Notes: generated from the sequence alone by a model not told the origin. A DNA stretch of 64,000 nucleotides from Oceanospirillaceae bacterium (GCA_015665455.1 JADFAD010000006.1:434001-498000), one strand, 5' to 3'. Shown: positions 18,710-28,181, counted from the first letter of the stretch. Numbers and translations: made by a program.

Positions 18710-19606
18710 ATGGCAAAACGCCTTCCATCGCTCAATGTACTTAACGTGTTTGAAGCAGCAGCACGTCACTTAAGCTTCAAACAAGCAGCGGATGAACTTT
18801 GCATTTCACCACCCGCCGTCAGCCACCAAGTTAAAGTACTGGAAGAACAACTGGGCGTAACCCTATTTAAACGTTTAAACCGTGCTCTTGAATTAACCGC
18901 CGATGGGCAAGAATATTTTAACGATGTACAAAGCGCCCTACTTCAGCTTCATCAGGCCACTGACCGTCTGATTGAAAAACAACAGCCCACAGTATTCCGA
19001 ATCAGTAGCATCCCTTTTATCACCAACAGTTTATTGATTCCCAATATCCAATCGTTTAAAAATCAGCAACCCAATTTACGAATAAATATTCAATCACAAA
19101 TCCAACGAGCCAATCTCGGGGAAGAAAAGATCGACGTAGCCATTCGGCACATCAAAGGCGATGAGCCCGACCTTCATTACGAAGAATTATCACCTGTTTT
19201 AATTACTCCCATATGCAGCCCTTCTTATTGGGAAGCACACAAAACCGATGATGACCTTCAATTGAAAGATCACAGAATCATTCGGCTGTCGGTTGACCAA
19301 GGCTCTTGGCCACTTTGGCAGAATGAGTGGGGCTATGAACTACTGCCTGAAGATGAACTGAGTCTTGATAATTACCAAGCAGTATTGGACTCAGTCCTAC
19401 AAGGGATGGGGTTAGCCATGGGCTATTTACCCGCACTGAAAACCTTATTGGAAGAAGAAAAGCTCATTTTGCCATTCCCTAACAAAGTCACTGAGTTTGG
19501 CCAAATCTATTTAGTTTATCAAAAGTCCGACGTATCGAGCCCCACCATACAATCTTTCCAAACGTGGTTAAAAGCCGTCATCAGCGCCCTTGTTTCAGAT
19601 AAGTAA
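18710..19606 (+). CDS. LysR-family transcriptional regulator (GcvA-like)
   Basis: 298 residues. The N-terminus, LPSLNVLNVFEAAARHLSF with AADELCISPPAVSHQVK, is the hallmark of the GcvA-type subgroup, followed by a LysR substrate-binding domain. No divergent target lies beside it. The next gene downstream on the same strand is a hydrolase 100 bases away, which it might control. Its effector is unknown. Confidence 0.92.
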   Translation: MAKRLPSLNVLNVFEAAARHLSFKQAADELCISPPAVSHQVKVLEEQLGVTLFKRLNRALELTADGQEYFNDVQSALLQLHQATDRLIEKQQPTVFRISSIPFITNSLLIPNIQSFKNQQPNLRINIQSQIQRANLGEEKIDVAIRHIKGDEPDLHYEELSPVLITPICSPSYWEAHKTDDDLQLKDHRIIRLSVDQGSWPLWQNEWGYELLPEDELSLDNYQAVLDSVLQGMGLAMGYLPALKTLLEEEKLILPFPNKVTEFGQIYLVYQKSDVSSPTIQSFQTWLKAVISALVSDK

Positions 19607-19706
19607 AACTAATCCGAACAACATAAAAAACTCGTTTGTCAGCCAAGGGGCTGTCTCATTATTCTGATCTTACTGATTTACCGCTCATTCAAGATCTGGA
19701 GACCCC

Positions 19707-20570
19707 ATGGAAAATATCGATTTTACGACTCAGGATGGCTTTGTTTTAAAGGGCAATGTATTCAAGCCTCAACCCCCAAACGTGAATGCAGCCAAAGCGG
19801 GAATCATCATCAACTCAGCAACCGCCGTTGGTAAAGGGTATTACAGGGCGTTCGCCCAACACTTAGCCGAACATGGATATTTGGTCATCACTTATGATTA
19901 CCGTGGTATCGGTGAATCCAAAGCAACCAAAAACACGCATTCCAAACTCAGCATGCTTGCTTGGGGCGAACAAGACTTTGAAGCCGTCATAAACGCTGCC
20001 GTAAAGAACCACCCAGATTTAAACTGGCACTGCATTGGCCACAGTGTCGGAGGGCAAATAGTCGGGCTAGCGCCCAGTAATTCAAAACTGACCAGCGTAT
20101 ACTGCGTGGCAGCTCAGAATGGCTATTGGAAGAACTGGGGACTGCCTCAGACTCCAAAGATTCTTCTTTCATGGTACGGTTTGATTCCTTTCTTCAGCAA
20201 AACCCTAGGCTACGTTCCTGGCTTCATGCTCGGAGGCACCAGCCTCCCAGGACCAATAGCACAGGAATGGGCCCGCTGGTGCACCAATCCAAACTTTATT
20301 TCGGATAAAAAAGGGAAACCCATTCGAACGCACTTCAATCAATTCGAAAGTAAAATGCGTTTTCTCGCCATTAAAGATGATCTCAACTTTGCTCCGTTAA
20401 AGGCCGTAAAAGAATTGGGTAAGTTCTATTCTCAAGCAGACAAAGAAATTAAAGTGGTCGACCCCAAAGAATTCGGAATCAAAGAAATAGGTCATTTTGG
20501 CTTCTTCAAGCGTCAACATAAAGACGCGTTATGGCCTAACGCCATTGAGTGGTTCGGACAGTTTTCTTAA
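19707..20570 (+). CDS. Alpha/beta hydrolase (serine aminopeptidase S33-like)
   Basis: 287 residues with no signal peptide. The core shows YDYRGIGES after strand 4 and the nucleophile elbow IGHSVGGQ with Ser113. A probable catalytic His lies in IKEIGHFGFFK near the C-terminus. The substrate is not evident. A TGGAG site lies upstream of ATG 19707. It follows the GcvA-like regulator on the same strand and is closed by a hairpin. Confidence 0.85.
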   Translation: MENIDFTTQDGFVLKGNVFKPQPPNVNAAKAGIIINSATAVGKGYYRAFAQHLAEHGYLVITYDYRGIGESKATKNTHSKLSMLAWGEQDFEAVINAAVKNHPDLNWHCIGHSVGGQIVGLAPSNSKLTSVYCVAAQNGYWKNWGLPQTPKILLSWYGLIPFFSKTLGYVPGFMLGGTSLPGPIAQEWARWCTNPNFISDKKGKPIRTHFNQFESKMRFLAIKDDLNFAPLKAVKELGKFYSQADKEIKVVDPKEFGIKEIGHFGFFKRQHKDALWPNAIEWFGQFS

Positions 20571-20594
20571 CCGCTTATCTCAGCTTAAACCTCA

Positions 20595-20618
20595 AGCCAA
20601 CCGAGACCTCGGTTGGCT
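20595..20618. terminator. Hairpin between convergent genes
   Basis: A perfect 10-bp stem, AGCCAACCGA with TCGGTTGGCT, and a four-base GACC loop between the hydrolase and the lipoprotein gene. Tails are moderately AT-rich on both sides, so it may act for either transcript. Confidence 0.7.
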
Positions 20619-20651
20619 ACAATTCATTTATAAAGCAATAATATAAACGAT

Positions 20652-21245
20652 CTACATTTCACTTAATTTCTGGTCCGGCCACTGATCCACAACCACCCCG
20701 TTTTCACAATCATTATCAGCCGTCAGATGAACAGGCCTTAACAGGTAATTATCTATTTCTTTTTCAAGAGCGTATGAAACTTGAAATCCACAAGTACCTC
20801 GGGCAGAAAATAACCTTAATGAATGAATCAAAGAACCAACCGAATCAACCTCTAAACTCCCAGTTAACTTACTATTAGCCGTTAGAGACCATACTCCATC
20901 AAAGATAGGTTCTAACCAGTGAATAGCACGAGCACGTACCTTATCTGTAGTCTTATCTATATGGTAAACCAAATATGAATCCTGATACGCCCCTAAATCA
21001 CAAGCTAAAGCAAGAATTTCATTTGAGTCGTCTAATGAAAAACTCAAAACAAAACGTTCTTTATGATCCGTGTTTAAGACACTGCATTCATCAGTGATTT
21101 TAAATACTTCAAGTAACTCTCTTTGTGAAAGTTCACTGTAACCAGCGGGCAGAAGAAACGATAAGTCATTCGATTCGAGAGAATTTGCGTGAGAACAACC
21201 AACAACAAATAAAGTCCAGCATATCACTATTTCCTTTAGTCTCAC
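20652..21245 (-). CDS. Predicted lipoprotein, possible DUF1176-like fold
   Basis: 197 residues with a lipoprotein signal peptide: basic start, hydrophobic ICWTLFVV, then lipobox VVGC with Cys17. The mature part has several cysteines (DECSVL, LACDLG, GTCGF, NDCENG). The end, ARGTCGF to DQWPD, recalls DUF1176 proteins, but the match is weak. It begins 20 bases after the peptidoglycan-hydrolase gene on the same strand, so the two are co-transcribed. A periplasm-facing lipoprotein paired with a signal-less wall hydrolase is consistent with an immunity protein. This is inference from layout. Confidence 0.7.
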   Translation of the reverse strand: MRLKEIVICWTLFVVGCSHANSLESNDLSFLLPAGYSELSQRELLEVFKITDECSVLNTDHKERFVLSFSLDDSNEILALACDLGAYQDSYLVYHIDKTTDKVRARAIHWLEPIFDGVWSLTANSKLTGSLEVDSVGSLIHSLRLFSARGTCGFQVSYALEKEIDNYLLRPVHLTADNDCENGVVVDQWPDQKLSEM

Positions 21246-21265
21246 CTGATTCCCTCCTAGCTTTA

Positions 21266-22231
21266 TTAAACGATTGCTCGATTAAACAAAAACAGTTCTT
21301 CTTGAATACTATTTTTTGGTTGAGATGCTTTAAGCAAAGCTTCATAAACAACAGCATTGTTTGCAATTTCTAATGCATGATCTTGACCATTTATTATGTA
21401 TCTAGCACCTACATAATTAGCTGTTGATCCAGATATAAACTGACTAAGACTTGCGTTAGTAAAAAGTCCTTTTCTCATTCCCAATGACATTATTTTATAA
21501 GCTACAGTATGATCTAAAGCTTTCTCTGGGTGAAGATATAACTGATTCCCCATACCTATAGCCTGCCCTACAGTTTTGTAGTTCTTATCCCAAGTAAGCT
21601 GAACGAAACCTCGACCATAGTATACGTTCTTAGATATCTTCTTTGTTATTGGGTCTGTCACACTAACAACTTTACTATAAGCCTTATTCTTGCCTTTCCC
21701 CCATTCTTCAATGGGTTTCCAAGAACTACCGCACTCACGTCTAACTGTAGCCAACATATATGCTATCCATCGAACGTCTGTAATCGAAGGGTCCAGTAAA
21801 CAATTTTTTAATAACCTTTCTAAACCCGATAGTTGGGGCTCTTTTGGAAATTGTTTTTTAAATAAAGATATGAATAAAGGAACACTAACCATTTTTTTTT
21901 GGTTCATAGTCGCCGCAAGTTTATGCTTAGCAACAAAATCATCTCCCACCAAGTCTCGAAGTTTACGATGCGTTTTTCCGTCAACATCAATTTTACGATC
22001 CGGAGACTTGTACTTCAGGACATGCTTTTGAAAAAGTTCGATTTGCTTTTCAGTCTTAGGTCCATAAAAGCCATCCGGTACAAGAGACTCTTTACCAACA
22101 TAACTTGCCGTTGAACCAAGAAGTAGCCTTTGTATAACAAGAACATCCAATGGAGAGTTCTTACAACCTTTCCCTACAGCCGTAGAAAGGCTTGTAACAT
22201 TAAATTTATTAATATGTCCGTATATCAGCAT
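21266..22231 (-). CDS. Peptidoglycan hydrolase with PG-binding domain and GH19/lysozyme-like domain
   Basis: 321 residues with no signal peptide. Residues about 15-95 resemble a PG_binding_1 domain (LDVLVIQRLLLGS, DGFYGPKTEKQIELFQ). Residues about 115-290 form a chitinase/endolysin-like lysozyme domain with TVRRECG (candidate acid Glu166), PIEEWGKGK (Glu175 region) and the GH19-like signature YYGRGFVQLTWDKNY. A short echo, GSTASYVG (39-46) and GSTANYVG (269-276), links the two parts. AAGGA lies six bases before ATG 22231. It is AT-rich relative to neighbours. It is probably a delivered wall-degrading effector or phage-type endolysin, co-transcribed with the lipoprotein gene. Confidence 0.85.
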   Translation of the reverse strand: MLIYGHINKFNVTSLSTAVGKGCKNSPLDVLVIQRLLLGSTASYVGKESLVPDGFYGPKTEKQIELFQKHVLKYKSPDRKIDVDGKTHRKLRDLVGDDFVAKHKLAATMNQKKMVSVPLFISLFKKQFPKEPQLSGLERLLKNCLLDPSITDVRWIAYMLATVRRECGSSWKPIEEWGKGKNKAYSKVVSVTDPITKKISKNVYYGRGFVQLTWDKNYKTVGQAIGMGNQLYLHPEKALDHTVAYKIMSLGMRKGLFTNASLSQFISGSTANYVGARYIINGQDHALEIANNAVVYEALLKASQPKNSIQEELFLFNRAIV

Positions 22232-22547
22232 TATCTTTCCTTAATAAAACAAACTAGATCCTATAGTCCACGCCAAATTAACACAGCGCCAAGCAAGAAA
22301 CTTTAACGTTTGTAACATAAAGTGTAATAGGTATGTTTAGATCTCCCTCTATTAATTTCAATAGCGAAAAAGCATGAAAAGTATCTCGTTTTATTTAGCT
22401 TCGAAATACTTGACCTACCACCTGACCTAGCTTAGATAAAGTAATATCACTTTGTGTTTTAGCGCCTTACAATCCAGACATATCTAATTTTTTGAATGCT
22501 ACTATAAACGAAGAAACTAGCATGATAATTAAACGCGTTACTTCCAC
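22232..22547. other. 316-base intergenic region
   Basis: AT-rich sequence between the response-regulator gene, whose stop is at 22548, and the start of the peptidoglycan-hydrolase gene. It must carry the promoter of the latter. I see no reading frame of note, no strong hairpin and no convincing sigma-70 promoter on either strand. Confidence 0.6.
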
Positions 22548-23255
22548 CTAATGATCAAACACATAACCCACAGAGCGACGACTTTTAAAATACACGGGCT
22601 TTTTTGGGTCTTCTTCAAAGTACTTTCGAAAACGCACAAGAAAGTTATCCACAGTTCGAGTGGATAAACTTTTCGAAAAACCCCAAGCCAACTCAAGGAT
22701 TTCCCCCCGAGTCAGCGCTTTTCCTCGGTTTGCAATGAACAAACGCAGCAGCCGCATTTCTTGCTCGGTTAAAGTCACCTCTCCGTTCTTACACACGGCC
22801 ATTGCATTGGTAAAGTCGATGCGGTTCTCACCAAAACTGTACTCATCTGAAGGCGCTGGTTCGGTTGCACTTTCTTCTTTAATCCAACCATCACGCTTTA
22901 AAAGTCGTTCGACACGCAGCAAAAACTCATCCAAATCAAAAGGCTTAGATAAGTAATCATCCACGCCATACGCTAAGCCTTTTACTCTATCTTCAGCCGT
23001 ATTTTTTGCTGATAGGATCAAAATAGGTAAGCGTTCATCTTCCAAACGAATGCTTTTTAACACGGAGATACCATCAACGCCCGGCAACATGATGTCCAGC
23101 ACGATTAAATCCGGCTGCCATTGTTTCCAAGCATTTAAACCCGCCGTTCCAGTTTCAGCGATTTGTACTTCATAGCCTTGTAATTGAAGATTTAAACTAA
23201 TGCCTTCGGCGATGTGTCGCTCATCTTCAACTACTAATATACGTTTACTGCTCAT
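22548..23255 (-). CDS. OmpR-family response regulator
   Basis: 235 residues. A receiver domain has acidic residues at 10-11 (VVEDE), phospho-acceptor Asp54 in IVLDIMLPG and conserved Lys in YLSKPFD. A winged-helix DNA-binding domain covers about 130-235 (LTEQEMRLLRLFIANRGKAL, ending RSVGYVFD). It overlaps the following sensor-kinase frame by four bases, so the pair is translated together. The stimulus and targets are unknown. The adjacent TrhA-like gene across the divergent promoter is one candidate. Confidence 0.95.
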   Translation of the reverse strand: MSSKRILVVEDERHIAEGISLNLQLQGYEVQIAETGTAGLNAWKQWQPDLIVLDIMLPGVDGISVLKSIRLEDERLPILILSAKNTAEDRVKGLAYGVDDYLSKPFDLDEFLLRVERLLKRDGWIKEESATEPAPSDEYSFGENRIDFTNAMAVCKNGEVTLTEQEMRLLRLFIANRGKALTRGEILELAWGFSKSLSTRTVDNFLVRFRKYFEEDPKKPVYFKSRRSVGYVFDH

Positions 23256-24268
23256 TGGCCAAAACTCGTTATTCTGTGCTTATTTCTTGCCAGAAAATTT
23301 TTATTAAACAGCGGAAGTGTTATTACAAACGTCGATCCTACGCTGTCAGTACTATGGATAACGTCATTGCGTCTTACTTTGATTTTCCCGTTATGCGCCC
23401 GAACAATGTTTTGAACGAGATACAAACCTAATCCACTACCCTGCGCAGACCGAACATTAGAATGCCCGATCTGATAAAACTTTTTAAAAATTTTACTGGT
23501 TTGAGATCGATCGATTCCGATGCCATTATCACGGAATTCAATCGTCAGTTTTTGATTATGCTTCTGAAAGTCGACAGCCAAACTTGGCGTCTCGGAGTCA
23601 TTGTATTTAAAGGCATTACTGGCCAAATTGATAAGTAACATCTCAAACAGAGGCTTACTGATTTGCATGTTTTGAGCGCCTTCTTTCAGAGGTTTCACAT
23701 CAATTTCCAAACCTGGGAATAAGTAACCATTGTCTTTGTAAAATTCAGCCACAAATGACGTCAGCTCAAGCTCAATGTATTCGTCCTGAAGATTACGGCT
23801 TTCAATACGACCTAAATCCAAGATATTACTGATATTATCTGACAGCCGATGCACGTCTTGCAGCATATACGTCACATACTTCTGTTGATCTTCTTTACTT
23901 AAATCATGTTTTAAAAACGTTTCTAAATATAACTTTAACGACGTTACTGGGGTTTTCAGTTCATGCGTAAAGTTATTAATGAAGTTGTTCTGCAAACGAT
24001 AAAGCTGCTGCATCTTTTGGTTATAGATAAACGTCATCGACAGCCCGATCAAAATAAGGCTAACCAAAAGGGAAAGCACGAAAATAACCAATCCCGTTTG
24101 TGACTCAAATACCAACCGAGGGTCAATATCAAATTTGTTGACCACTTCATCCAAGCCACTACTGATTTCAATGTACCAATAAATATAAAGTACGAATGAA
24201 GACACCAATGCGAGAATGGAAAAAATAAAAATAAACATCGCATTGGGCATTAATTTAGTTCGATTCAT
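23252..24268 (-). CDS. Sensor histidine kinase
   Basis: 338 residues. Two membrane helices (about 11-33 and 58-82) enclose a very short periplasmic loop of about 24 residues. The dimerisation helix carries His102 in NFTHELKTPVTSL, and the ATPase domain shows LLINLASNAFKYND (N box), FRDNGIGID (G1) and GSGLGLYLVQ (G2). There is no HAMP or PAS domain. The small sensor loop suggests that it detects membrane state or a partner protein. Confidence 0.95.
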   Translation of the reverse strand: MNRTKLMPNAMFIFIFSILALVSSFVLYIYWYIEISSGLDEVVNKFDIDPRLVFESQTGLVIFVLSLLVSLILIGLSMTFIYNQKMQQLYRLQNNFINNFTHELKTPVTSLKLYLETFLKHDLSKEDQQKYVTYMLQDVHRLSDNISNILDLGRIESRNLQDEYIELELTSFVAEFYKDNGYLFPGLEIDVKPLKEGAQNMQISKPLFEMLLINLASNAFKYNDSETPSLAVDFQKHNQKLTIEFRDNGIGIDRSQTSKIFKKFYQIGHSNVRSAQGSGLGLYLVQNIVRAHNGKIKVRRNDVIHSTDSVGSTFVITLPLFNKNFLARNKHRITSFGQ

Positions 24269-24527
24269 AACCCATCTCGTTTAAATCTCTGACAATGTCA
24301 CAGCCTATGTAAAAGTTTTGTAAAACCACGTGTTTTATAGCCTCCAGTCATTTTGCATTGCTAGGATTTATATAAAATAGCGGCACATAAAGCATGGCTG
24401 AAAGCATTTTAAGTTTAACGGTACCAGAGATAGTACAACAAGCCATGCAAACTAAAGTAAAAAGAAGCAGAAGAACATAAGATTCTGTCGCTTTAAATAC
24501 ATGGGATACTCATAGAAGGTGACCTCA

Positions 24528-25178
24528 GTGGTAAAATCTCACGAAGCATTTAACTTTTATTCGCATTTCTTCGGTGCGATTGCTGCTTTTATCGGCACGA
24601 TATTTTTAGTTATGGAAGCCACAAGCTCTGCCTCCATGATTGTTACCGCTCTGGTTTATGGCTTATCCGTTACGTTCTTATTCTCTGCAAGCTCTCTCTA
24701 TCACATGTTTAAGAAGAAAGAGAACGAGCTTTCTTTCTGGCGAAAGATGGATCGTCTTGCCATTTTCTGCATGATTGCCGGCTCTTATACACCCATCTGT
24801 TATTTCTTCATGAGCGACGAATGGCGCATGCCTATGATTGCGCTTCAATGGGGTTTGGTTGCGTTTGGCTTTATTTCTCAAATATTCTTTCCTCGTGCGC
24901 CGCGCATGCTTTATGCCGTTATATTTTTAGTCATGGGCTGGATGCTGGTATTTCCTATGCAGCAAATGCTTAGCGTCATGACAGAACATCAAACAACACT
25001 GTTATTTTCAGGCGGAATTGCTTTTACTGCGGGCGCAATTATTTATGCCATCAAAAAGCCTCTTATGCTGCCAGGTATTTTCAGTTTCCATGAGCTATTC
25101 CACGTCATGGTATTGATCGGGGGTGGTTTCCATTACGCATTGATTTACAACGCGTTTTCAACCGCATCGGCGGCTTAA
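24528..25178 (+). CDS. Hemolysin III / TrhA (PAQR-like) membrane protein
   Basis: A seven-helix membrane protein of the hemolysin III/TrhA family, 216 residues. Conserved polar residues of the presumed metal site are visible: FNFYSHFFGA near the N-terminus, SASSLYHMF, and SFHELFHVMVLIGGGFHY at the C-terminus. Members have been linked to membrane-lipid and energy homeostasis, and the hemolysin name is historical. GTG 24528 has AGAAGG eight bases upstream; an in-frame GTG at 24519 overlaps that site. The hydrolase gene starts one base after the stop. Confidence 0.9.
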   Translation: MVKSHEAFNFYSHFFGAIAAFIGTIFLVMEATSSASMIVTALVYGLSVTFLFSASSLYHMFKKKENELSFWRKMDRLAIFCMIAGSYTPICYFFMSDEWRMPMIALQWGLVAFGFISQIFFPRAPRMLYAVIFLVMGWMLVFPMQQMLSVMTEHQTTLLFSGGIAFTAGAIIYAIKKPLMLPGIFSFHELFHVMVLIGGGFHYALIYNAFSTASAA

Positions 25179-25179
25179 T

Positions 25180-26040
25180 ATGAGTCTCTCCAGCCACTGT
25201 CAACAATTAATTGAACAAGAAGAAATGCGTTTCGAAAAAGAATACCAAGCGCATTTTTTACAAGACGAATCCAAGCCTAAAAATATCGGTCGGCCATATT
25301 TACTTCACCGACCGGAATCAAAACGTGGAGTACTTCTGGTTCATGGGCTTATGGCTGCGCCTGAAGAAGTCAGAGAATGGGCCGACTACCTATTTTCAAT
25401 AGGCTATACCGTTTACGCGCCCAGAATGGCAGGCCACGGAACGTCTGCCGTGGATTTATCCCAACGAGAAATGACCGAGTGGGTCGCCTCTGTAGATCGA
25501 GGTCATGAGATTCTAAAACACTGTTGCGAAAGTATTGTTGTTGCTGGGTTTTCCACCGGAGGGGCAATTGCACTTCAACAAGCCATTGCTAAACCGAAGG
25601 CATTTGATGGGTTGATCAGTATCAGTGCCCCATTAAAATTCACGAAGTTTTCTGCTCATTTTGCTGAACCTGTGAATAACTGGAACCGAACGTTAAATGC
25701 CTTAGGCATTTCCCGAGGCAAAAAAGAATTTGTCACGAACCATGCAGACAACCCACACATTAATTATTTACGCTGCCCAGTAAACGGCATTGTACAGATT
25801 AAAAAATTAATGAAAGGCGTGGTACAAGGCTTATCGACGATCTCAATACCTACGCTAATTGTACATGGTTCTAACGACCCGAAAGTACATGTTCAGAGCG
25901 GCAGAGACATCTTCAAGCGCATTACTTCAGAGTCTAAGTTTCACAAGGAAATTGATTTTCACTTACACGGGATCATTCGTGGTGACATAGCTAAAGAAGT
26001 CTTTGGCGAAGTGGATAGTTTCCTTCAAAAGATGCACTAA
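25180..26040 (+). CDS. Alpha/beta hydrolase, carboxylesterase / monoacylglycerol-lipase-like
   Basis: 286 residues, cytosolic. Motifs are VLLVHGLMAAPEEVREWADYL (oxyanion region), PRMAGHGTS, the nucleophile Ser125 in VAGFSTGGAI, the acid in LIVHGSNDPKVH, and a late HLHGIIRGD His. This pattern fits short-chain ester or monoglyceride hydrolysis. It is tightly coupled to the TrhA-like gene, which suggests that the pair acts on membrane lipids. Confidence 0.85.
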   Translation: MSLSSHCQQLIEQEEMRFEKEYQAHFLQDESKPKNIGRPYLLHRPESKRGVLLVHGLMAAPEEVREWADYLFSIGYTVYAPRMAGHGTSAVDLSQREMTEWVASVDRGHEILKHCCESIVVAGFSTGGAIALQQAIAKPKAFDGLISISAPLKFTKFSAHFAEPVNNWNRTLNALGISRGKKEFVTNHADNPHINYLRCPVNGIVQIKKLMKGVVQGLSTISIPTLIVHGSNDPKVHVQSGRDIFKRITSESKFHKEIDFHLHGIIRGDIAKEVFGEVDSFLQKMH

Positions 26041-26181
26041 GCCCTTCTCGTTCACACACCTGTTTACGCATCAGTTCAAACCCCATTGATATGACGCCTT
26101 ACAGCAGCCTTTCGTTCATCAAGTTGTGCAATGATGCTTAAAGCAACTTGTTAATACACTGCAGTTTAATGGGAGCGAACT

Positions 26182-27597
26182 ATGAGTCACCAAGATCCAG
26201 TCAACGAAGAAGCCAACACGGAACTACCTCAACCTAAAGATTATCGACAATTAGGTAACACTGGCCGAGCCATCCTCAATGGCGTAATTGGTGACTATTT
26301 AGCTCAAGAAAATAACCCGCTTGCCATTAAAATGGGGTTCTACCACCAACAGAACCCCATACTTTTGCTAGACCAAGACCTTAATAACCTTTCATCATAT
26401 TCCGACAAGCCACTGACGAATAAAGTTGTTGTGCTGCTCCATGGGCTCACGAACCTCGAAACGATTTGGGATTTCAATACAGGAATCAATTCCGCCCCCA
26501 ATGATCAAGACAAACGTTATAGCTTTGACCACGATAACTGTGATCGCTTTAACTATGGCACAGGGCTACAACAAGACATTGGCTTCACGCCTTTATATTT
26601 AAGGTACAACTCTGGTCTGAAGATTGAAAAAAACGGACAACAATTTGCAGCACTAATGAACCAACTGATCAAGGCATATCCTATGCCTATTGATGAATTA
26701 ATATTGATTGGTTTCAGTATGGGTGGCTTATTAATGCGCCATGCACAGAAAATAGCGTTTACCAATAATTCAGAATGGCTTTCCAAAGTGACTCAATGTT
26801 TTTACATTGGAACACCGCATGAGGGATCTCAATTTGAGAGATTCGGGCAAATGGCCAGCGCAATGGTTCGAGCGTTCCCTCGGAGCTATATAAATCAGTG
26901 GGCCGATTGGATTGATGTTCGCAGTCAGGGAATTCAAGATTTAAAAGAGGGTTTAGCGCACTTAAATGATCCAAGGGCTAACGACTCTGAGTTACATTCT
27001 TGCGAAAATGGATTTTACTACCAAGCTCAGCACCACTTTATCAGTGGTTCGCTTTCACCCAACAGCAATAGCCTGGTTAACAAGATGCTCGGTGATAGCC
27101 TAGTTAAACAGCCCAGTGCCGTACCTGAATCGATTCCCTCTGATAGCAAGCAAGCGCACTTTGATGGCATCGCTCATATTCCCTTAGCACACTCCCCAAA
27201 AATCTATCAACAAATTCACAGTTGGGTAGAGCCTGCCAGTCATAGCATTCCTTTAATCAAATACAAAGGCCCGCATAAAACCAACATGGAAGCTGAACAT
27301 GAGGAAACTGAGGCCAAGTTGACACAATCCAGCGAAGCGCTGTTCAGCGGGACATTAGAGCTGATATCAACAGGATTTGATAAGACAGTCGATGCCGTAG
27401 AAAACATGCACCTATCCATCTCCAGAGAGCCACATAACATTCTTCAAAAGATCCCGGTAACGAAACCGGCATCCACCATTGTAGAAATGACACACAATGC
27501 CATTTCAGAGTCCGTTTATCGTTCGGTAAAGCTTGGCGGTAAATTAATAAAAGAAACCTCAGTCATTGTTAAGGACAAATCAAAACTAAAAGAATAA
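26182..27597 (+). CDS. Alpha/beta hydrolase with long C-terminal tail (PGAP1-like lipase fold)
   Basis: 471 residues, no signal peptide. The hydrolase core covers about 80-345: VVVLLHGLTN (oxyanion), IGFSMGGLLMRHA with Ser179, then CFYIGTPHEGSQFERFG, typical of PGAP1/lipase-class folds, and HFDGIAHIPLAHS with a candidate His. The last 110 residues are predicted helical and repetitive in Ser/Glu/Thr, with no recognised domain, perhaps for membrane or partner association. A GGGAG site precedes ATG 26182. Confidence 0.8.
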   Translation: MSHQDPVNEEANTELPQPKDYRQLGNTGRAILNGVIGDYLAQENNPLAIKMGFYHQQNPILLLDQDLNNLSSYSDKPLTNKVVVLLHGLTNLETIWDFNTGINSAPNDQDKRYSFDHDNCDRFNYGTGLQQDIGFTPLYLRYNSGLKIEKNGQQFAALMNQLIKAYPMPIDELILIGFSMGGLLMRHAQKIAFTNNSEWLSKVTQCFYIGTPHEGSQFERFGQMASAMVRAFPRSYINQWADWIDVRSQGIQDLKEGLAHLNDPRANDSELHSCENGFYYQAQHHFISGSLSPNSNSLVNKMLGDSLVKQPSAVPESIPSDSKQAHFDGIAHIPLAHSPKIYQQIHSWVEPASHSIPLIKYKGPHKTNMEAEHEETEAKLTQSSEALFSGTLELISTGFDKTVDAVENMHLSISREPHNILQKIPVTKPASTIVEMTHNAISESVYRSVKLGGKLIKETSVIVKDKSKLKE

Positions 27598-27607
27598 CCC
27601 AATGAAC

Positions 27608-28078
27608 TCATACAAAAGACGCCTGAAATCGGTATAAGTCTTGTTCATCAAAGTTCTTACCTGAAATATGATAAGAATTGTCCTGTTTAGAAAAAATCGT
27701 CACGTAATCACCCTTCAGCTTTAACTTCGAACTCTTATCGCTAATAGCCACATCAACATGGGTAATGTCTGCTTTTAATGCGCTCCACAAAACGGCTTCG
27801 AATTGTTTAACTAAAATAAAACCATCAACTTCCTCAACGGTTATTAACTGACTAACATCGACATTGGTCTTTCCCATTTTTTCAGAAAGCACATCAAAGA
27901 AATACACACCTAACCAACCCAAAAAACACATTACTGCAAACAACACAGTAGTCAATGGTCGTTCTAGGTAAATAAACAACATAACAATCACTGCATGCGC
28001 AACCCAAAGCGCCATCAATGCCTTTCTCGAAAATCGCCCCGCCACTTCCGCTTGTTTTTCTTGAAGCATTACCGTCAT
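27608..28078 (-). CDS. Small two-helix membrane protein of unknown function
   Basis: 156 residues. Two adjacent hydrophobic segments (about 22-60: ALWVAHAVIVMLFIYL and TVLFAVMCFLGWLGVYFF) are followed by a soluble beta-rich domain (VDGFILVKQFEAVLWSALK, KLKLKGDYVTIFS). This recalls photosystem-assembly or PH-like membrane-anchored domains, but I do not recognise the family. It is transcribed away from mutY across a short shared promoter region. Confidence 0.68.
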   Translation of the reverse strand: MTVMLQEKQAEVAGRFSRKALMALWVAHAVIVMLFIYLERPLTTVLFAVMCFLGWLGVYFFDVLSEKMGKTNVDVSQLITVEEVDGFILVKQFEAVLWSALKADITHVDVAISDKSSKLKLKGDYVTIFSKQDNSYHISGKNFDEQDLYRFQASFV

Positions 28079-28120
28079 AACTTACAGCCCCAAATAATAT
28101 GTTTTGAAAATCACTTATCC

Positions 28121-28126
28121 TATAAT
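28121..28126 (+). promoter_or_regulatory. Probable -10 element of mutY
   Basis: A perfect TATAAT followed by a GCGC discriminator lies 55 bases before the preferred mutY start. There is no consensus -35 hexamer at 16-18 bases, so it is a tentative promoter. It argues against translation starts at or before 28125. Confidence 0.5.
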
Positions 28127-28181
28127 GCGCGGTTCTAAGTACTCAGTTAACACTCGCCTCATTTATTCAGTAGCATTAGAT

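Noticed and set aside
22410-22438. TTGACC-17-TAGATA as a promoter for a small RNA on the plus strand
   Set aside because: The -10 match is poor, no terminator follows, and the downstream gene is on the other strand.
24528-25178. A genuine haemolysin
   Set aside because: The family name is historical. The sequence is a seven-helix PAQR/TrhA-type membrane protein with no toxin features.
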